64,000 nt of DNA, from contig REEU01000142.1 of the NCBI GenBank assembly GCA_007694905.1, forward strand, positions 1 through 64,000, written 5' to 3'. Numbering within the stretch: the first letter of the stretch is position 1; each line of letters opens with the position of its first letter. The notes under the pieces are model-generated. The model saw only the letters and a list, made by a program, of their open reading frames with translations, made no database searches and had not been told where the DNA came from. The DNA comes from Gammaproteobacteria bacterium (GTDB taxonomy: Bacteria > Pseudomonadota > Gammaproteobacteria > Pseudomonadales > Azotimanducaceae). This document shows positions 54,390-62,741 of this stretch, piece after piece. Position numbers and translations under genes: made by a program.

Positions 54390-55201
54390 CGGCAGAAGCA
54401 CCGATCCGCACGCTGACGCCCTCCCGGCTGACGCGCGACCTGCGAGCCCTGGGCGTCACCGCCGGTATGACGCTGCTGGTGCACGCCGCGCTGTCCCGCG
54501 TCGGCCACGTCCTCGGTGGCACCCAGGCGGTGATCGAATCCCTGCTCGAAGTCCTGGGCCGCCGCGGAACCCTGATGATGCCCACCCACAGTTCCGAACT
54601 CAGCGAGCCGTCGTACTGGCGGCATCCCCCCGCCGAACCAGACACCTGGGAGGCCATCCGGGCAGAGATGCCGGCCTGGGACCCGGAACGCACCCGCTCC
54701 CGCGCCATGGGCGCCCTGGCCGAACACTTCCGCCGCTGGCCCGGCGTCCGCCGCAGCAACCATCCCCAGACCTCCTTCGCCGCTCTGGGTCCGGCAAGCC
54801 CGGACCTGCTGGACAGCCACCGACCTGGCGACGCCCTGGGCGAGACGTCACCGATCGGTGCCCTCAACCGCCTCGATGGTCACGTGCTGTTGCTCGGCGT
54901 CGGCCATGGCAACAACACGTCTTTGCACCTGGCGGAATACCGCGCCCGCTGGCCCGGCAAGCGCTTTCACGAGGAGGGCGCACCTTTGATGGCCGGCGGT
55001 GTCCGGCGCTGGCACTGCTTCACTGAACTCAAATTCGACGACGACGACTTCGAGGCCATCGGCACTGCCTGGGAGGCCGAGCCGACCCGGGCCGAGAATG
55101 CCCTGCGCATCGGCAAGGTGGGCGCCGCCGAGTCACGGCTGCTGCGGCAGCAGCCGCTGGTGGACTTCGCCACTGCATGGATGACGGCCACGCGGGCATG
55201 A
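54386..55201 (+). CDS. AAC(3)-family N-acetyltransferase
   Basis: A 271-residue protein of the aminoglycoside 3-N-acetyltransferase (antibiotic_NAT) fold. Motifs are LLVHAALSRVGHVLGGTQAV, GTLMMPTHSSELSEP, RRSNHPQTSFAALGP, and GETSPIGALNRLDGHVLLLG with GHGNNTSLHLAEY, the usual acetyl-CoA and His/Asp positions. Coupled ATGA overlaps on both sides place it inside a housekeeping operon (mtnA-this-greB). It is therefore more likely a native acyltransferase, as in B. subtilis YokD-like proteins, than an acquired resistance gene; aminoglycoside activity cannot be judged from sequence. Confidence 0.88.
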   Translation: MTAEAPIRTLTPSRLTRDLRALGVTAGMTLLVHAALSRVGHVLGGTQAVIESLLEVLGRRGTLMMPTHSSELSEPSYWRHPPAEPDTWEAIRAEMPAWDPERTRSRAMGALAEHFRRWPGVRRSNHPQTSFAALGPASPDLLDSHRPGDALGETSPIGALNRLDGHVLLLGVGHGNNTSLHLAEYRARWPGKRFHEEGAPLMAGGVRRWHCFTELKFDDDDFEAIGTAWEAEPTRAENALRIGKVGAAESRLLRQQPLVDFATAWMTATRA

Positions 55202-55686
55202 GTGGCCAGCGATCGCCCTACATCACGCCGGCCGGAGCCGCCGCCCTGCAGGCTGAACTGAAGCGGTTGTGGAAGGTCGAGCGGCCGGACATCACCCGTA
55301 AGGTGGCGGAAGCGGCGGCCCAGGGCGACCGCTCGGAAAACGCCGAATACATCTATGGCAAGAAGCAGCTGCGGGAGATCGACCGGCGGCTGCGCTACCT
55401 GTCGCAACGTCTCGATGAGGTGGTGGTGGTGGATCGCCGACCGCCGGAGCAGGACCGTGTGTTCTTCGGCGCCTGGATCCGCCTGTCGGGCCCTGAAGCC
55501 CGGCAGGTGGTCTGGCGCATCGTCGGCCCGGACGAGATCGATCCGAAACTGGGCTGGATCAGCATCGATGCCCCCACCGCGCGGACGCTGATCGGGCGCC
55601 GCATCGGGGATGTCATCGAGGTCCCCGGAGCCGACGGCGGCAGCGATTGGGAGATCCTCGCCATCGACTACGCGCAGGCGCCGTGA
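55198..55686 (+). CDS. greB: Transcription elongation factor GreB
   Basis: A 162-residue Gre factor. The N-terminal coiled coil carries YITPAGAAALQAELKRLWKV and the tip GDRSENAEYIYGKKQLREID, with the acidic residues that stimulate RNA polymerase cleavage. The lysine-rich YGKKQLREID stretch marks GreB rather than GreA. A C-terminal FKBP-like domain follows (VFFGAWIRLSGPEARQVVW). Its ATG lies in the ATGA overlap with the AAC(3) gene and its stop overlaps the syd start by one base (TGATG). Confidence 0.94.
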   Translation: MSGQRSPYITPAGAAALQAELKRLWKVERPDITRKVAEAAAQGDRSENAEYIYGKKQLREIDRRLRYLSQRLDEVVVVDRRPPEQDRVFFGAWIRLSGPEARQVVWRIVGPDEIDPKLGWISIDAPTARTLIGRRIGDVIEVPGADGGSDWEILAIDYAQAP

Positions 55687-56243
55687 TGCGAGCTGATCAC
55701 CCGGTGGTGGTGGCCCTGGACGCCCTGGTGGACCGCTGCCTGCAGAAGGCGGGCGGGCTGCTGGTCAGGCATGATCACGCCTGGCCCTCGCCATGTGAAC
55801 GCGGTCAGCCGGACGGCGACGGCTACATTCGCTGGGAACCTGTTCCCCGCGACGATTACAGCACCCTGGCAGGCCTGGAGAATGCCCTCGAGGAGCCAGT
55901 GCATGAGGACCTCAAGGCCTTCTACGGGCGCTACTGGTCCCACACGCTGGCCACCGAGGCGCCCCAGGGGCAGGTGGATCTGATCGGAGTTTGGAATCCC
56001 GACGACGCCGTCCGGCTCAACGAGAACCTGCTCGGCCATATTCTGCAGCAGCGGCGCTTCTTCGGTCTGCGCCGGCGTCTGCCCATGACCCTGTTCTTCG
56101 CCACCACCGACGCCGACTCGGAATACGTCCTCAGTCTCGACAACCACTCCGGCGAAGTCATCGTCGAGCGGCCGGGGACCCGCGACTGGCGGGTGGTGGC
56201 ACCCGGACTGGCGTCATTCCTGGTCTCCCTCGTACCGCGATAG
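55686..56243 (+). CDS. syd: SecY-interacting protein Syd
   Basis: A 185-residue Syd protein. Motifs are WPSPCERGQPDGDGYIRWEP, ENALEEPVHEDLKAFYGRYW, LIGVWNPDD, RLNENLLGHILQQRRFF and MTLFFATTDADSEYVLSLDN. In E. coli Syd binds SecY and monitors or disturbs faulty translocons. It is largely restricted to Gammaproteobacteria, which supports the placement of the organism. It is coupled to greB by a one-base overlap. Confidence 0.93.
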   Translation: MRADHPVVVALDALVDRCLQKAGGLLVRHDHAWPSPCERGQPDGDGYIRWEPVPRDDYSTLAGLENALEEPVHEDLKAFYGRYWSHTLATEAPQGQVDLIGVWNPDDAVRLNENLLGHILQQRRFFGLRRRLPMTLFFATTDADSEYVLSLDNHSGEVIVERPGTRDWRVVAPGLASFLVSLVPR

Positions 56244-56306
56244 CCCGGCGGTTGCCGCAGCCCGATGCCTGTGATCGAATCGGCGCCCCACCACCCCGGA
56301 GCCGAC

Positions 56307-57587
56307 ATGAAACGTCTCCTGCTCGAGCCCGTCGCCCGCATGGCCGGCACGCTCCGCGTGCCCGGGTCCAAGAGTCTGTCGAACCGGCTGCTCCTTCTGG
56401 CCGCGCTGGCAGAAGGGACCACGCGCCTGGAACATCTGCTGGACAGCGACGACGTCCGGCGCATGCTTGGTGCGCTGGAGCGGCTGGGCGTCGACGTGCA
56501 ACGCAAGGGCGACTGCGTGACGGTCACGGGGGTCGGCGGCGTGCTGCGGGCGCCCTCGGACGCCCCGGTGACACTCGAACTCGGCAACGCCGGCACTGCC
56601 GTCCGGCCGCTGACCGCCGTTCTCACTCTGGGCAGCGGGCACTTTCGGCTGCAAGGCGATCCGCGCATGCACGAGCGCCCCATCGGCCCGCTGGTCACAG
56701 CGCTGCGCAGTCTGGGCGCGCAGATCCGGCATCTGGAGAAAGACGGCTATCTGCCGCTTCAGATCACGGGCAGCGGCCTCGACGGCGGCAGCGTGTCCCT
56801 CGATGGCAGTCTGTCGAGCCAGTTCGTCTCCGCGCTGCTGATGGCGGCACCCTTGGCGCGGGCGGCGGTGACGCTCGAGCGCAGCGGCGAGCTGGTATCG
56901 GACCCCTACATCGAGATCACGCGCCGCTGCATGGCCCACTTCGGCGTCGACGTGGCCTGGCCGGAACCGCGGCGGCTGGAGATTCCCGTCGCCACCTACA
57001 AGAGCCCGGGAACCATCGCGGTCGAGGGCGACGCATCTTCGGCCTCCTACTTTCTCGCGGCAGGCGCCATTGCCGGCGGACCGGTGCGCGTCCTCGGCGT
57101 GGGCAGTGACAGCATGCAGGGCGATGTGGCGTTCGCCGACGTACTCGAGGCCATGGGCGCCGTGGTCCGCCGCGGGCCCGACTGGCTCGAGGTGGAGCGC
57201 GGTACGCTGCGGGGCATCGACATGGATCTCAACCACATCACCGATGCCGCCATGACCATCGCCACCACGGCCCTGTTCGCCGAAGGACCCACCCGCATCC
57301 GCAACGTGGCCAACTGGCGGGTGAAGGAGACCGATCGCATCGCGGCCATGGCCCGTGAACTGCGCAAGCTCGGAGCCAGCGTCATGGAGTACGCCGACGG
57401 TCTGCTGATCCGCCCGCCGCAAGCGCTGCGCCCGGCCAGTGTTCACACCTACGACGACCACCGCATGGCCATGTGCTTCGCGCTGACAGCCCTCGGAGGC
57501 GCTCCTGTGACCATCGAGGACCCGGACTGCGTCGGCAAGACCTACCCCGGGTTCTTCGCCGACTTCGCGCGCCTGCGGTCAGGCTGA
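56307..57587 (+). CDS. aroA: 3-phosphoshikimate 1-carboxyvinyltransferase (EPSP synthase)
   Basis: A 426-residue enzyme, close to the 427 of E. coli AroA, if started at ATG 56307 with GGAG six bases upstream; an in-frame ATG at 56265 has no ribosome-binding site. It joins PEP to shikimate 3-phosphate. Signature motifs are [36 protein letters not shown], and [20 protein letters not shown]; the catalytic Lys and Asp/Glu positions are near VPGSKS and [10 protein letters not shown]. The Gly-Asn-Ala-Gly-Thr-Ala stretch is of class I type. Confidence 0.96.
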   Translation: MKRLLLEPVARMAGTLRVPGSKSLSNRLLLLAALAEGTTRLEHLLDSDDVRRMLGALERLGVDVQRKGDCVTVTGVGGVLRAPSDAPVTLELGNAGTAVRPLTAVLTLGSGHFRLQGDPRMHERPIGPLVTALRSLGAQIRHLEKDGYLPLQITGSGLDGGSVSLDGSLSSQFVSALLMAAPLARAAVTLERSGELVSDPYIEITRRCMAHFGVDVAWPEPRRLEIPVATYKSPGTIAVEGDASSASYFLAAGAIAGGPVRVLGVGSDSMQGDVAFADVLEAMGAVVRRGPDWLEVERGTLRGIDMDLNHITDAAMTIATTALFAEGPTRIRNVANWRVKETDRIAAMARELRKLGASVMEYADGLLIRPPQALRPASVHTYDDHRMAMCFALTALGGAPVTIEDPDCVGKTYPGFFADFARLRSG

Positions 57588-57686
57588 CGGCAACGTCACC
57601 GGCAGTCCTGTCTGACACGATGGCTGGCACATCTTGGCGCCGGACGGGATACTTCACAGCTGCCCAAAGCCTCAGGAAACTTGACC

Positions 57687-58625
57687 ATGGGTCATCGTCT
57701 CCACATTGCCTCCGCGCTGATCAGCACCGCCTCCCTGCTCACCGCCTGCAGCGGCGAACCTGCCGTGGACTCCGGTTTCGCCGCCGCGACCGAAACCTGG
57801 CGCGCTGAACGCGAAGCGCGCCTGACCGCGCCCTACGGCTGGCTCAGCCTGGCCGGCCTGCACCAGCTCGCGGAGGGTGAATCACGCGCCGGCAGCGACC
57901 CGGAAGCCGACCTGCCGCTGCCCGGCGGGCCCGCCGAGTGGGGTGTCCTGGCATTCGATGGCGACACCGTGCAGTTCACTACCGCCGATGCTGAGGCGGT
58001 GACGGTGGACGGCGAAGCGGTCGGCACGACGACGCTCACCTGGCGCTCCGGTGAGGACGCGACCATCGTCGCGGCTGACGGGATCCGCTTCGAACTCATC
58101 GACCGTGGTGGCCGCCCCTTCGTCCGCGTGCGGGACCCGGATGCGCCGAGCCGCCGTGACTTCGTCGGCCTGACCTGGTTCGAGCCGGATCCGTCCTGGG
58201 CCATCGACGCCACATTCGAGGCCCATCCGGAGGGCCACACCCTGCGCATCGCCGACGTCACCGGCAGCGTCGCCGAACAGCCCAATCCAGGCGCGGTGAC
58301 CTTCCGCAGGGACGGGGAAGTACAACGCCTGCAGGCGGTGCAGTCGTCGCCGGAGGGCCGAATGTGGTTCATCTTTTCCGATGGCACCTCGGGACGGGAG
58401 ACGTACGGCCTCGGTCGCTTCCTCTACTTCGACCCACCGGAGAACGGCCGCGTTCACCTCGACTTCAACGAGGCCTTCAACCCGCCCTGCGCATTTAATC
58501 CTCATACCACCTGCCCACTGCCGCCACCGGCAAACCGCCTGACGCTGCGTGTCGATGCCGGCGAAAAAGCCTACACCGGACCGGTGGGGCTCGCGCCCGA
58601 GTCCGTGACCCGGCGCGAGCCCTGA
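57687..58625 (+). CDS. DUF1684 family lipoprotein
   Basis: About 312 residues from ATG 57687 (AGGA nine bases upstream). The signal peptide ends SLLTACSG, a good lipobox. The rest is DUF1684: WRAEREARLTAPYGWLSLAG, RRDFVGLTWFEPDPSWAIDA, GEVQRLQAVQSSPEGRMWFI, and the C-terminal hallmark LYFDPPENGRVHLDFNEAFN with NPPCAFNPHTTCPLPPPANR. The family has an unknown role; the Cys pair and Asn/Asp-rich end are invariant in it. It stands alone between aroA and nei. Confidence 0.9.
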   Translation: MGHRLHIASALISTASLLTACSGEPAVDSGFAAATETWRAEREARLTAPYGWLSLAGLHQLAEGESRAGSDPEADLPLPGGPAEWGVLAFDGDTVQFTTADAEAVTVDGEAVGTTTLTWRSGEDATIVAADGIRFELIDRGGRPFVRVRDPDAPSRRDFVGLTWFEPDPSWAIDATFEAHPEGHTLRIADVTGSVAEQPNPGAVTFRRDGEVQRLQAVQSSPEGRMWFIFSDGTSGRETYGLGRFLYFDPPENGRVHLDFNEAFNPPCAFNPHTTCPLPPPANRLTLRVDAGEKAYTGPVGLAPESVTRREP

Positions 58626-58793
58626 GCTTGCATTCCGCCGCCAGGTGCCGATGATAGGCAGCGGAGACGGGGGCCACCGGACACGACTGGAGCGCCTCCG
58701 ATGCACTGCCCCCACCGCCACAACCCCGGCCCAAGCAGGCTCGGACAGCGCGGCTCAGTAACCGCAGCCGCCTCGTCGCGGAGGCGTTGAGCC

Positions 58794-59636
58794 ATGCCTG
58801 AAGGCCCTGAAATCCGCCGCGTCGCAGACCGGCTCGGCGGCGTCCTGACGGAGCAGCCGCTGACGTCGGTCTGGTTCCGCTTTCCGCACCTGCAGGCCAG
58901 CGCGGAGGACCTGGCGCGGCACCGCATCAGGACGGTGCGCTCCTGGGGCAAGGCCCTGCTGATGGAGTTCGATGACGGCCGTACGCTCTACTCCCACAAC
59001 CAGCTCTATGGTCGCTGGTTCATCCGCCGCGCTGGCAATCGACCGCAGACCGATCGTGATCTGCGCCTCGCCATCGAGACCCCGAAGCATGCCGCATTGC
59101 TCTACAGCGCCTCGGAGATCGCCCTGCTGGCACCAGGCGAGTGGCAGGCCCACCCGTTCCTCGGCCGGCTCGGGCCCGACGTGTTCGCTCCCGGCACGAC
59201 GCCAGCGTTCCTGCGTCGCCGCCTGCGCTCGGACCGGTTCCGGAAACGGGCTCTGGGCGGCCTGCTGATGGATCAGCAGTTCCTCGCCGGCCTCGGCAAC
59301 TACCTGCGTTCGGAGATCCTGTTCAACTCCGGCGTGCATCCCGACCAGCGCGCAGGGGATCTCGACGACGCCACGCTGGCACTGCTGGCCCGGCAGATTC
59401 GCGCCCTGGCGCGACGCGCCTATCTGACCGGCGGAGAAACGGCGCCCAAAGCCTGGGTTCGCGCCCGCAAGGCTGCCGGCCTGCCGCGTCGCGCCTGCCG
59501 CCATCTGGTGTTCGAACGGGAGGAGGCGCCCTGTGCGACCTGCGGCGCGCGTATCCGGCGGGTCGAGTACGGCAGCCGTCGCCTGTACCTGTGCCCGGAC
59601 TGCCAGCCGAAGCCGACTGCAGGGGAATCAGCATGA
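58794..59636 (+). CDS. nei: Endonuclease VIII (Fpg/Nei family)
   Basis: A 280-residue DNA glycosylase/AP lyase. The catalytic N-terminus is PEGPEIRRVADRL with Pro2 and Glu3 (after removal of Met). Lys in WGKALLMEF, the H2TH region FLAGLGNYLRSEILF, and the C-terminal zinc finger CATCGARIRRVEYGSRRLYL followed by C-x2-C (CPDC) are all present. It removes oxidised pyrimidines. Its stop overlaps the ubiG start (ATGA). A GC-rich hairpin overlaps the presumed GGAGG ribosome-binding site nine bases before the ATG. Confidence 0.94.
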   Translation: MPEGPEIRRVADRLGGVLTEQPLTSVWFRFPHLQASAEDLARHRIRTVRSWGKALLMEFDDGRTLYSHNQLYGRWFIRRAGNRPQTDRDLRLAIETPKHAALLYSASEIALLAPGEWQAHPFLGRLGPDVFAPGTTPAFLRRRLRSDRFRKRALGGLLMDQQFLAGLGNYLRSEILFNSGVHPDQRAGDLDDATLALLARQIRALARRAYLTGGETAPKAWVRARKAAGLPRRACRHLVFEREEAPCATCGARIRRVEYGSRRLYLCPDCQPKPTAGESA

Positions 59637-60367
59637 CTGACGGACAACCCGCAAGCGTCGATCCTGAAGAGGTGGCGTTCTACACCCGCCTCGCGGATCG
59701 CTGGTGGGACACGGACGGGCCCTTCTGGCCGTTGCATGTGCTGAATCGGCTGCGCAGCCAGTGGATTCTCGAGCGCATCAATACCGAAGGCGATACGGAA
59801 TCGCCCCTGCGAAGCGTCAGGGTGCTGGACATCGGCTGTGGCGGCGGCCTGCTGGCGGAGGCCATGGCTCGCGGCGGCGCCCGGGTCACCGGCATCGACG
59901 TCACGGAGCGCAACATCACCGTTGCCCGACTGCACGCCGAGCGGGCCGGGCTGGAAATCGACTATCGTTACCAGAGCGCCGAAGCACTCGCTGCGGCAGG
60001 CGAACGTTTCGACGTGGTCCTGAACATGGAGGTGGTCGAACACGTCGCCGACCTCGGCGGATTCATGGCGGCTGCCTGCGACCTCGTGGCCCCGTCAGGG
60101 CACATGTTCGTGGCCACCCTCAACCGCACCCTCGCGGGCTTCGTGATCGGGATCGTCGGTGCAGAGTACGTCACCGGGCTGCTGCCCCGGGGCACCCATC
60201 AATGGTCGCGCTTCGTGCGACCCGATGAACTTTCAGCACACCTCGGCGGCGGCGGCCTGCGGGTGGTGGATCGCAGCGGCGTGCAGGTGAATCCGTGGCG
60301 ACGACGCATGGCGCTGACGCCCTGGCTGGGCGTCAACTACATGGTTCACGCCCGCCGCGTCACCTGA
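59633..60367 (+). CDS. ubiG: Ubiquinone biosynthesis O-methyltransferase UbiG
   Basis: A 244-residue SAM-dependent methyltransferase, near the 240 of E. coli UbiG. Motifs are FYTRLADRWWDTDGPFWPLH, the SAM loop VRVLDIGCGGGLLAEAMARG, ITVARLHAERAGL, VLNMEVVEHVADLGGFMAAA and NRTLAGFVIGIVGAEYV. The helix GFVIGIVGAEYVTGLLP is the membrane-binding insertion typical of UbiG. It carries out both O-methylations of ubiquinone synthesis. AGGGGAATC precedes the ATG inside the nei overlap. Confidence 0.95.
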   Translation: MTDGQPASVDPEEVAFYTRLADRWWDTDGPFWPLHVLNRLRSQWILERINTEGDTESPLRSVRVLDIGCGGGLLAEAMARGGARVTGIDVTERNITVARLHAERAGLEIDYRYQSAEALAAAGERFDVVLNMEVVEHVADLGGFMAAACDLVAPSGHMFVATLNRTLAGFVIGIVGAEYVTGLLPRGTHQWSRFVRPDELSAHLGGGGLRVVDRSGVQVNPWRRRMALTPWLGVNYMVHARRVT

Positions 60368-60380
60368 GCGCGGACTCGTC

Positions 60381-60566
60381 TCAGGTCGCCAACGCCCTGT
60401 CCGAATTGCGGCGGATCGGGGAAAAACTGAGCATGTCCACAACGGACACCCACATCAGATAAGGCACGAACACCCTAGCCGCCAGCCGATCCAAAGGCCA
60501 CATCTTGACCAGGGTACCCGCCACCGTGCACCACAGGAACAACCCGACAAACAGCGTCCGGTCCAT
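60381..60566 (-). pseudogene. C-terminal remnant of a TspO/MBR family protein
   Basis: The 61-residue reading MDRTLFVGLFLWCTVAGTLV, KMWPLDRLAARVFVPYLMW and VSVVDMLSFSPIRRN matches the last two helices of TspO, where the family has LxWxxxATLVLFWxVxxLAxxLLxPYLxWVSFA. The first three helices (about 95 residues) are missing and nothing TspO-like is seen upstream. It lies in the 327-base gap between ubiG and the coiled-coil gene; the rest of that gap shows no gene. Function is presumed lost. Confidence 0.7.
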
Positions 60567-60694
60567 GGCGCTCCAGATGATTCAGCGACCCCGTAACCCG
60601 CGCGGTGTAGGCCCTGCCGGTGCGATTAGGGTAACCTGCCCCTTCAGGCCTGGATAAGCAACCGGCCATGACATCATCCTGGAGGCTCGAGACC

Positions 60695-61027
60695 ATGACC
60701 AACGAAGCAACGAAGCTGCAACATCTGCCGCGCTGGCTCGGCGTGCTGTTGATGGCAGGCGCAGTCAGCCTCTTCGGAACAGCCTGCGGCGACGACCCGG
60801 GCCCTGCCGAGGAAGCCGGCCAGGCCGTCGACGAGGCGGCGGAAGATACCGAAGACTACGTCGAGCGCGCCCGTCAAGAGACCGAGGACTGGGCCGAGGG
60901 TGCACGCGAGCGGGCCGAGGAGGAACTGGAGCAGGCTCGGGAGGAGGCTGAAGACGCCATGGCCGAAGCAGAAGAAGAGGCCAGGGAAGCTGCAGACGAA
61001 CTGCGGCGGCAGATGAACCAGTACTAA
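60695..61027 (+). CDS. Exported acidic coiled-coil protein, possible lipoprotein
   Basis: A 110-residue protein starting at ATG 60695 with GGAGG nine bases upstream (another ATG at 60668). A hydrophobic segment (LGVLLMAGAVSLFGTACGDD) ends in a Cys that could be lipidated, though the residue at -3 is Gly, not Leu. The rest is one long Glu/Ala-rich helix (about 45-108) with heptad spacing, predicted coiled coil. It resembles small stress-type or envelope lipoproteins. I recognise no named family. Confidence 0.65.
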   Translation: MTNEATKLQHLPRWLGVLLMAGAVSLFGTACGDDPGPAEEAGQAVDEAAEDTEDYVERARQETEDWAEGARERAEEELEQAREEAEDAMAEAEEEAREAADELRRQMNQY

Positions 61028-61043
61028 AAGCAGGGCGCTCGCC

Positions 61044-61727
61044 TCAGCCGTTGCGAGGGAACCTCAGCGATGCCGGCTGAACGCCCAACTTAAGCCAGAT
61101 GCGGGCTCCGTTCGGCCCCGAATGGGCCCGCAGGCTCTTGCCGGCGGGCACACGCAACCAGGACAGGGCCTCGAACGTCTCTGCCGACTCCATGAATCGA
61201 CCCTCGAGCACGAGCACTTCCAGCCCGACGTCACTCGTCAGCACGACGTGGGTGTCCGGTGCCCAGCGTTCAAGCCGCACCGTTTCGTTCCGGTCGGCGT
61301 GCAGGGACATAACCTCCACGCCGGGACGCTCCGGAACCTGAGCCCAGGGCGCAGACCGGGTGGCGATCCGGACTGATTTCCGGTCGTCCGGATCGAACTG
61401 CCAGAGCTTGACGAAGATCGTGCAGCCGGACTCCGAGCGGGGCCGATGGCGGGTCGTGGGCGGATTGCGGACGTAAGTCCCGACCGGCTGGTCGCTCTCC
61501 TCGTCTTGGAAGACGCCCTCAAGCACCAGGTACTCCTCGCCGCCGCCGTGAGTGTGCGCCGGGAACGTGCTGCCCTCGGCATAACGCACGATGGACGTTG
61601 CCCGCGCCACCTCGTCGCCGATGCGGTCGAGCATGCGCCGCTCGACGCCGGGCGTGGGCGAAGGCACCCAGGGCTCACGGGCGGCGTGGACCACCGCCCT
61701 GCGGCTGAAGTCCGCGTTCAACTCCAT
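61044..61727 (-). CDS. Double-cupin protein of the ChrR type
   Basis: A 227-residue protein with two cupin domains. The first carries FPAHTHGGGEEYLVLEG with the metal-binding H-x-H-x4-E pattern, so it probably binds zinc or another metal. The second (VLVLEGRFMESAETFEALSW) is degraded. ChrR-type cupins are anti-sigma factors in some species; here no sigma factor adjoins, and the N-terminal zinc-binding anti-sigma domain is absent, so it is more likely an enzyme or sensor. It is the last gene of the operon with the aldo/keto reductase and quinone oxidoreductase. Confidence 0.8.
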   Translation of the reverse strand: MELNADFSRRAVVHAAREPWVPSPTPGVERRMLDRIGDEVARATSIVRYAEGSTFPAHTHGGGEEYLVLEGVFQDEESDQPVGTYVRNPPTTRHRPRSESGCTIFVKLWQFDPDDRKSVRIATRSAPWAQVPERPGVEVMSLHADRNETVRLERWAPDTHVVLTSDVGLEVLVLEGRFMESAETFEALSWLRVPAGKSLRAHSGPNGARIWLKLGVQPASLRFPRNG

Positions 61728-61752
61728 ACTGCTGCCACCCGCATGAGCACGC

Positions 61753-62739
61753 CTATTGATGCCCGAGGACAGGGTGCGGGCGATAGGCCGACTCGAGTTC
61801 GGCGATGTCTTCGGCGTCGAGGGCGATGTCCACGGCGCCGAGCGCATCCTCGAGATGCTCCAGTTTCGTGGCACCGATGATCGGTGCGGTGACGCCTGGC
61901 TTCGCCATGACCCAGGCGAGCGCCGACTGCATGGGCTTCACGCCAAGACGCTTGGCAACGGCCACATTGCACTCGGCGATTTCGAAATCGTTGTCAGCGA
62001 AGTACAGCTGATTGGCGAATTCGTCCGACTTGGCCCTGGCGGTATCGCCGCCACCACCCTTGTGGCGGTTGCCGGCGAGGAAGCCACGCGCCAGGGGACT
62101 CCACGGGATCAGGCCGACGCCGTCGTCGCGGCAGAACGGATTCATTTCCCGCTCTTCTTCCCGGTAGATCAGGTTGTAATGGTTCTGCATGGACACGAAG
62201 CGGCTCCAGCCCCGCTCACGGGCCAACGCCTGGTAGCGCGCGAACTGCCACGTCCACATGGACGACGCGCCCAGGTAGCGGACCTTGCCCGCACGCACCA
62301 GGTCGTTCAGCGCTTCCATGGTCTCCTCGATGGGCGTGCGCGTATCGAAGCGATGAATCTGGTAGAGGTCGATGTAGTCCATGCCCAGCCGCTTCAGGGA
62401 CGCATCGCATGAGGCAATGACGTTCTTGCGCGAAAGGCCGTGACGATTGCGCTTGCGGCCGTGGGTGCCGCCGAAGCACTTGGTGGCGATAACCACGTCC
62501 TCGCGATCGTCCACCAGATCCTTCATGGCGCGCCCGAGCACCTCTTCGCTGACGCCGTTGGAATAGACGTCCGCGGTATCGAAGAAATTGATGCCGGCAT
62601 CCAGCGCGCGCTCGTAGAAGGGTCGCGACGCTTTCTCGTCCAGCACCCACTCGCGCCACTCCGGCGCGCCGTAGCTCATGCAGCCGAGGCAGATCCGCGA
62701 CACCGACAAGCCGGTGCTGCCGAGATTGGCGTATTTCAT
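61753..62739 (-). CDS. Aldo/keto reductase
   Basis: A 328-residue aldo/keto reductase barrel. The catalytic tetrad is D54, Y59 (FFDTADVYSNG), K87 (VIATKCFG) and H129 (LYQIHRFD). NADPH-binding segments are IPWSPLARGFL and PIIGATKLEHLEDAL. The start is set by GGAGG seven bases upstream of ATG 62739, two bases after the quinone oxidoreductase stop. It most resembles YajO/voltage-channel-beta-type reductases. It would reduce an aldehyde or ketone that its oxidoreductase partner also handles. Confidence 0.92.
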   Translation of the reverse strand: MKYANLGSTGLSVSRICLGCMSYGAPEWREWVLDEKASRPFYERALDAGINFFDTADVYSNGVSEEVLGRAMKDLVDDREDVVIATKCFGGTHGRKRNRHGLSRKNVIASCDASLKRLGMDYIDLYQIHRFDTRTPIEETMEALNDLVRAGKVRYLGASSMWTWQFARYQALARERGWSRFVSMQNHYNLIYREEEREMNPFCRDDGVGLIPWSPLARGFLAGNRHKGGGGDTARAKSDEFANQLYFADNDFEIAECNVAVAKRLGVKPMQSALAWVMAKPGVTAPIIGATKLEHLEDALGAVDIALDAEDIAELESAYRPHPVLGHQ

Positions 62740-62741
62740 GA

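Noticed and set aside
54386-55201. AAC(3) homologue as an acquired antibiotic-resistance gene
   Set aside because: It is locked by ATGA overlaps between mtnA and greB, with the same base composition as its neighbours and no mobile-element remains.
58769-58786. Hairpin CGCCTC-GTCGCG-GAGGCG over the nei ribosome-binding site as a thermosensor
   Set aside because: A six-base GC stem is expected often by chance in DNA this GC-rich, and no alternative pairing is visible.
61044-61727. ChrR-type cupin as an anti-sigma factor
   Set aside because: The N-terminal zinc-binding anti-sigma domain is missing and no ECF sigma factor gene adjoins.
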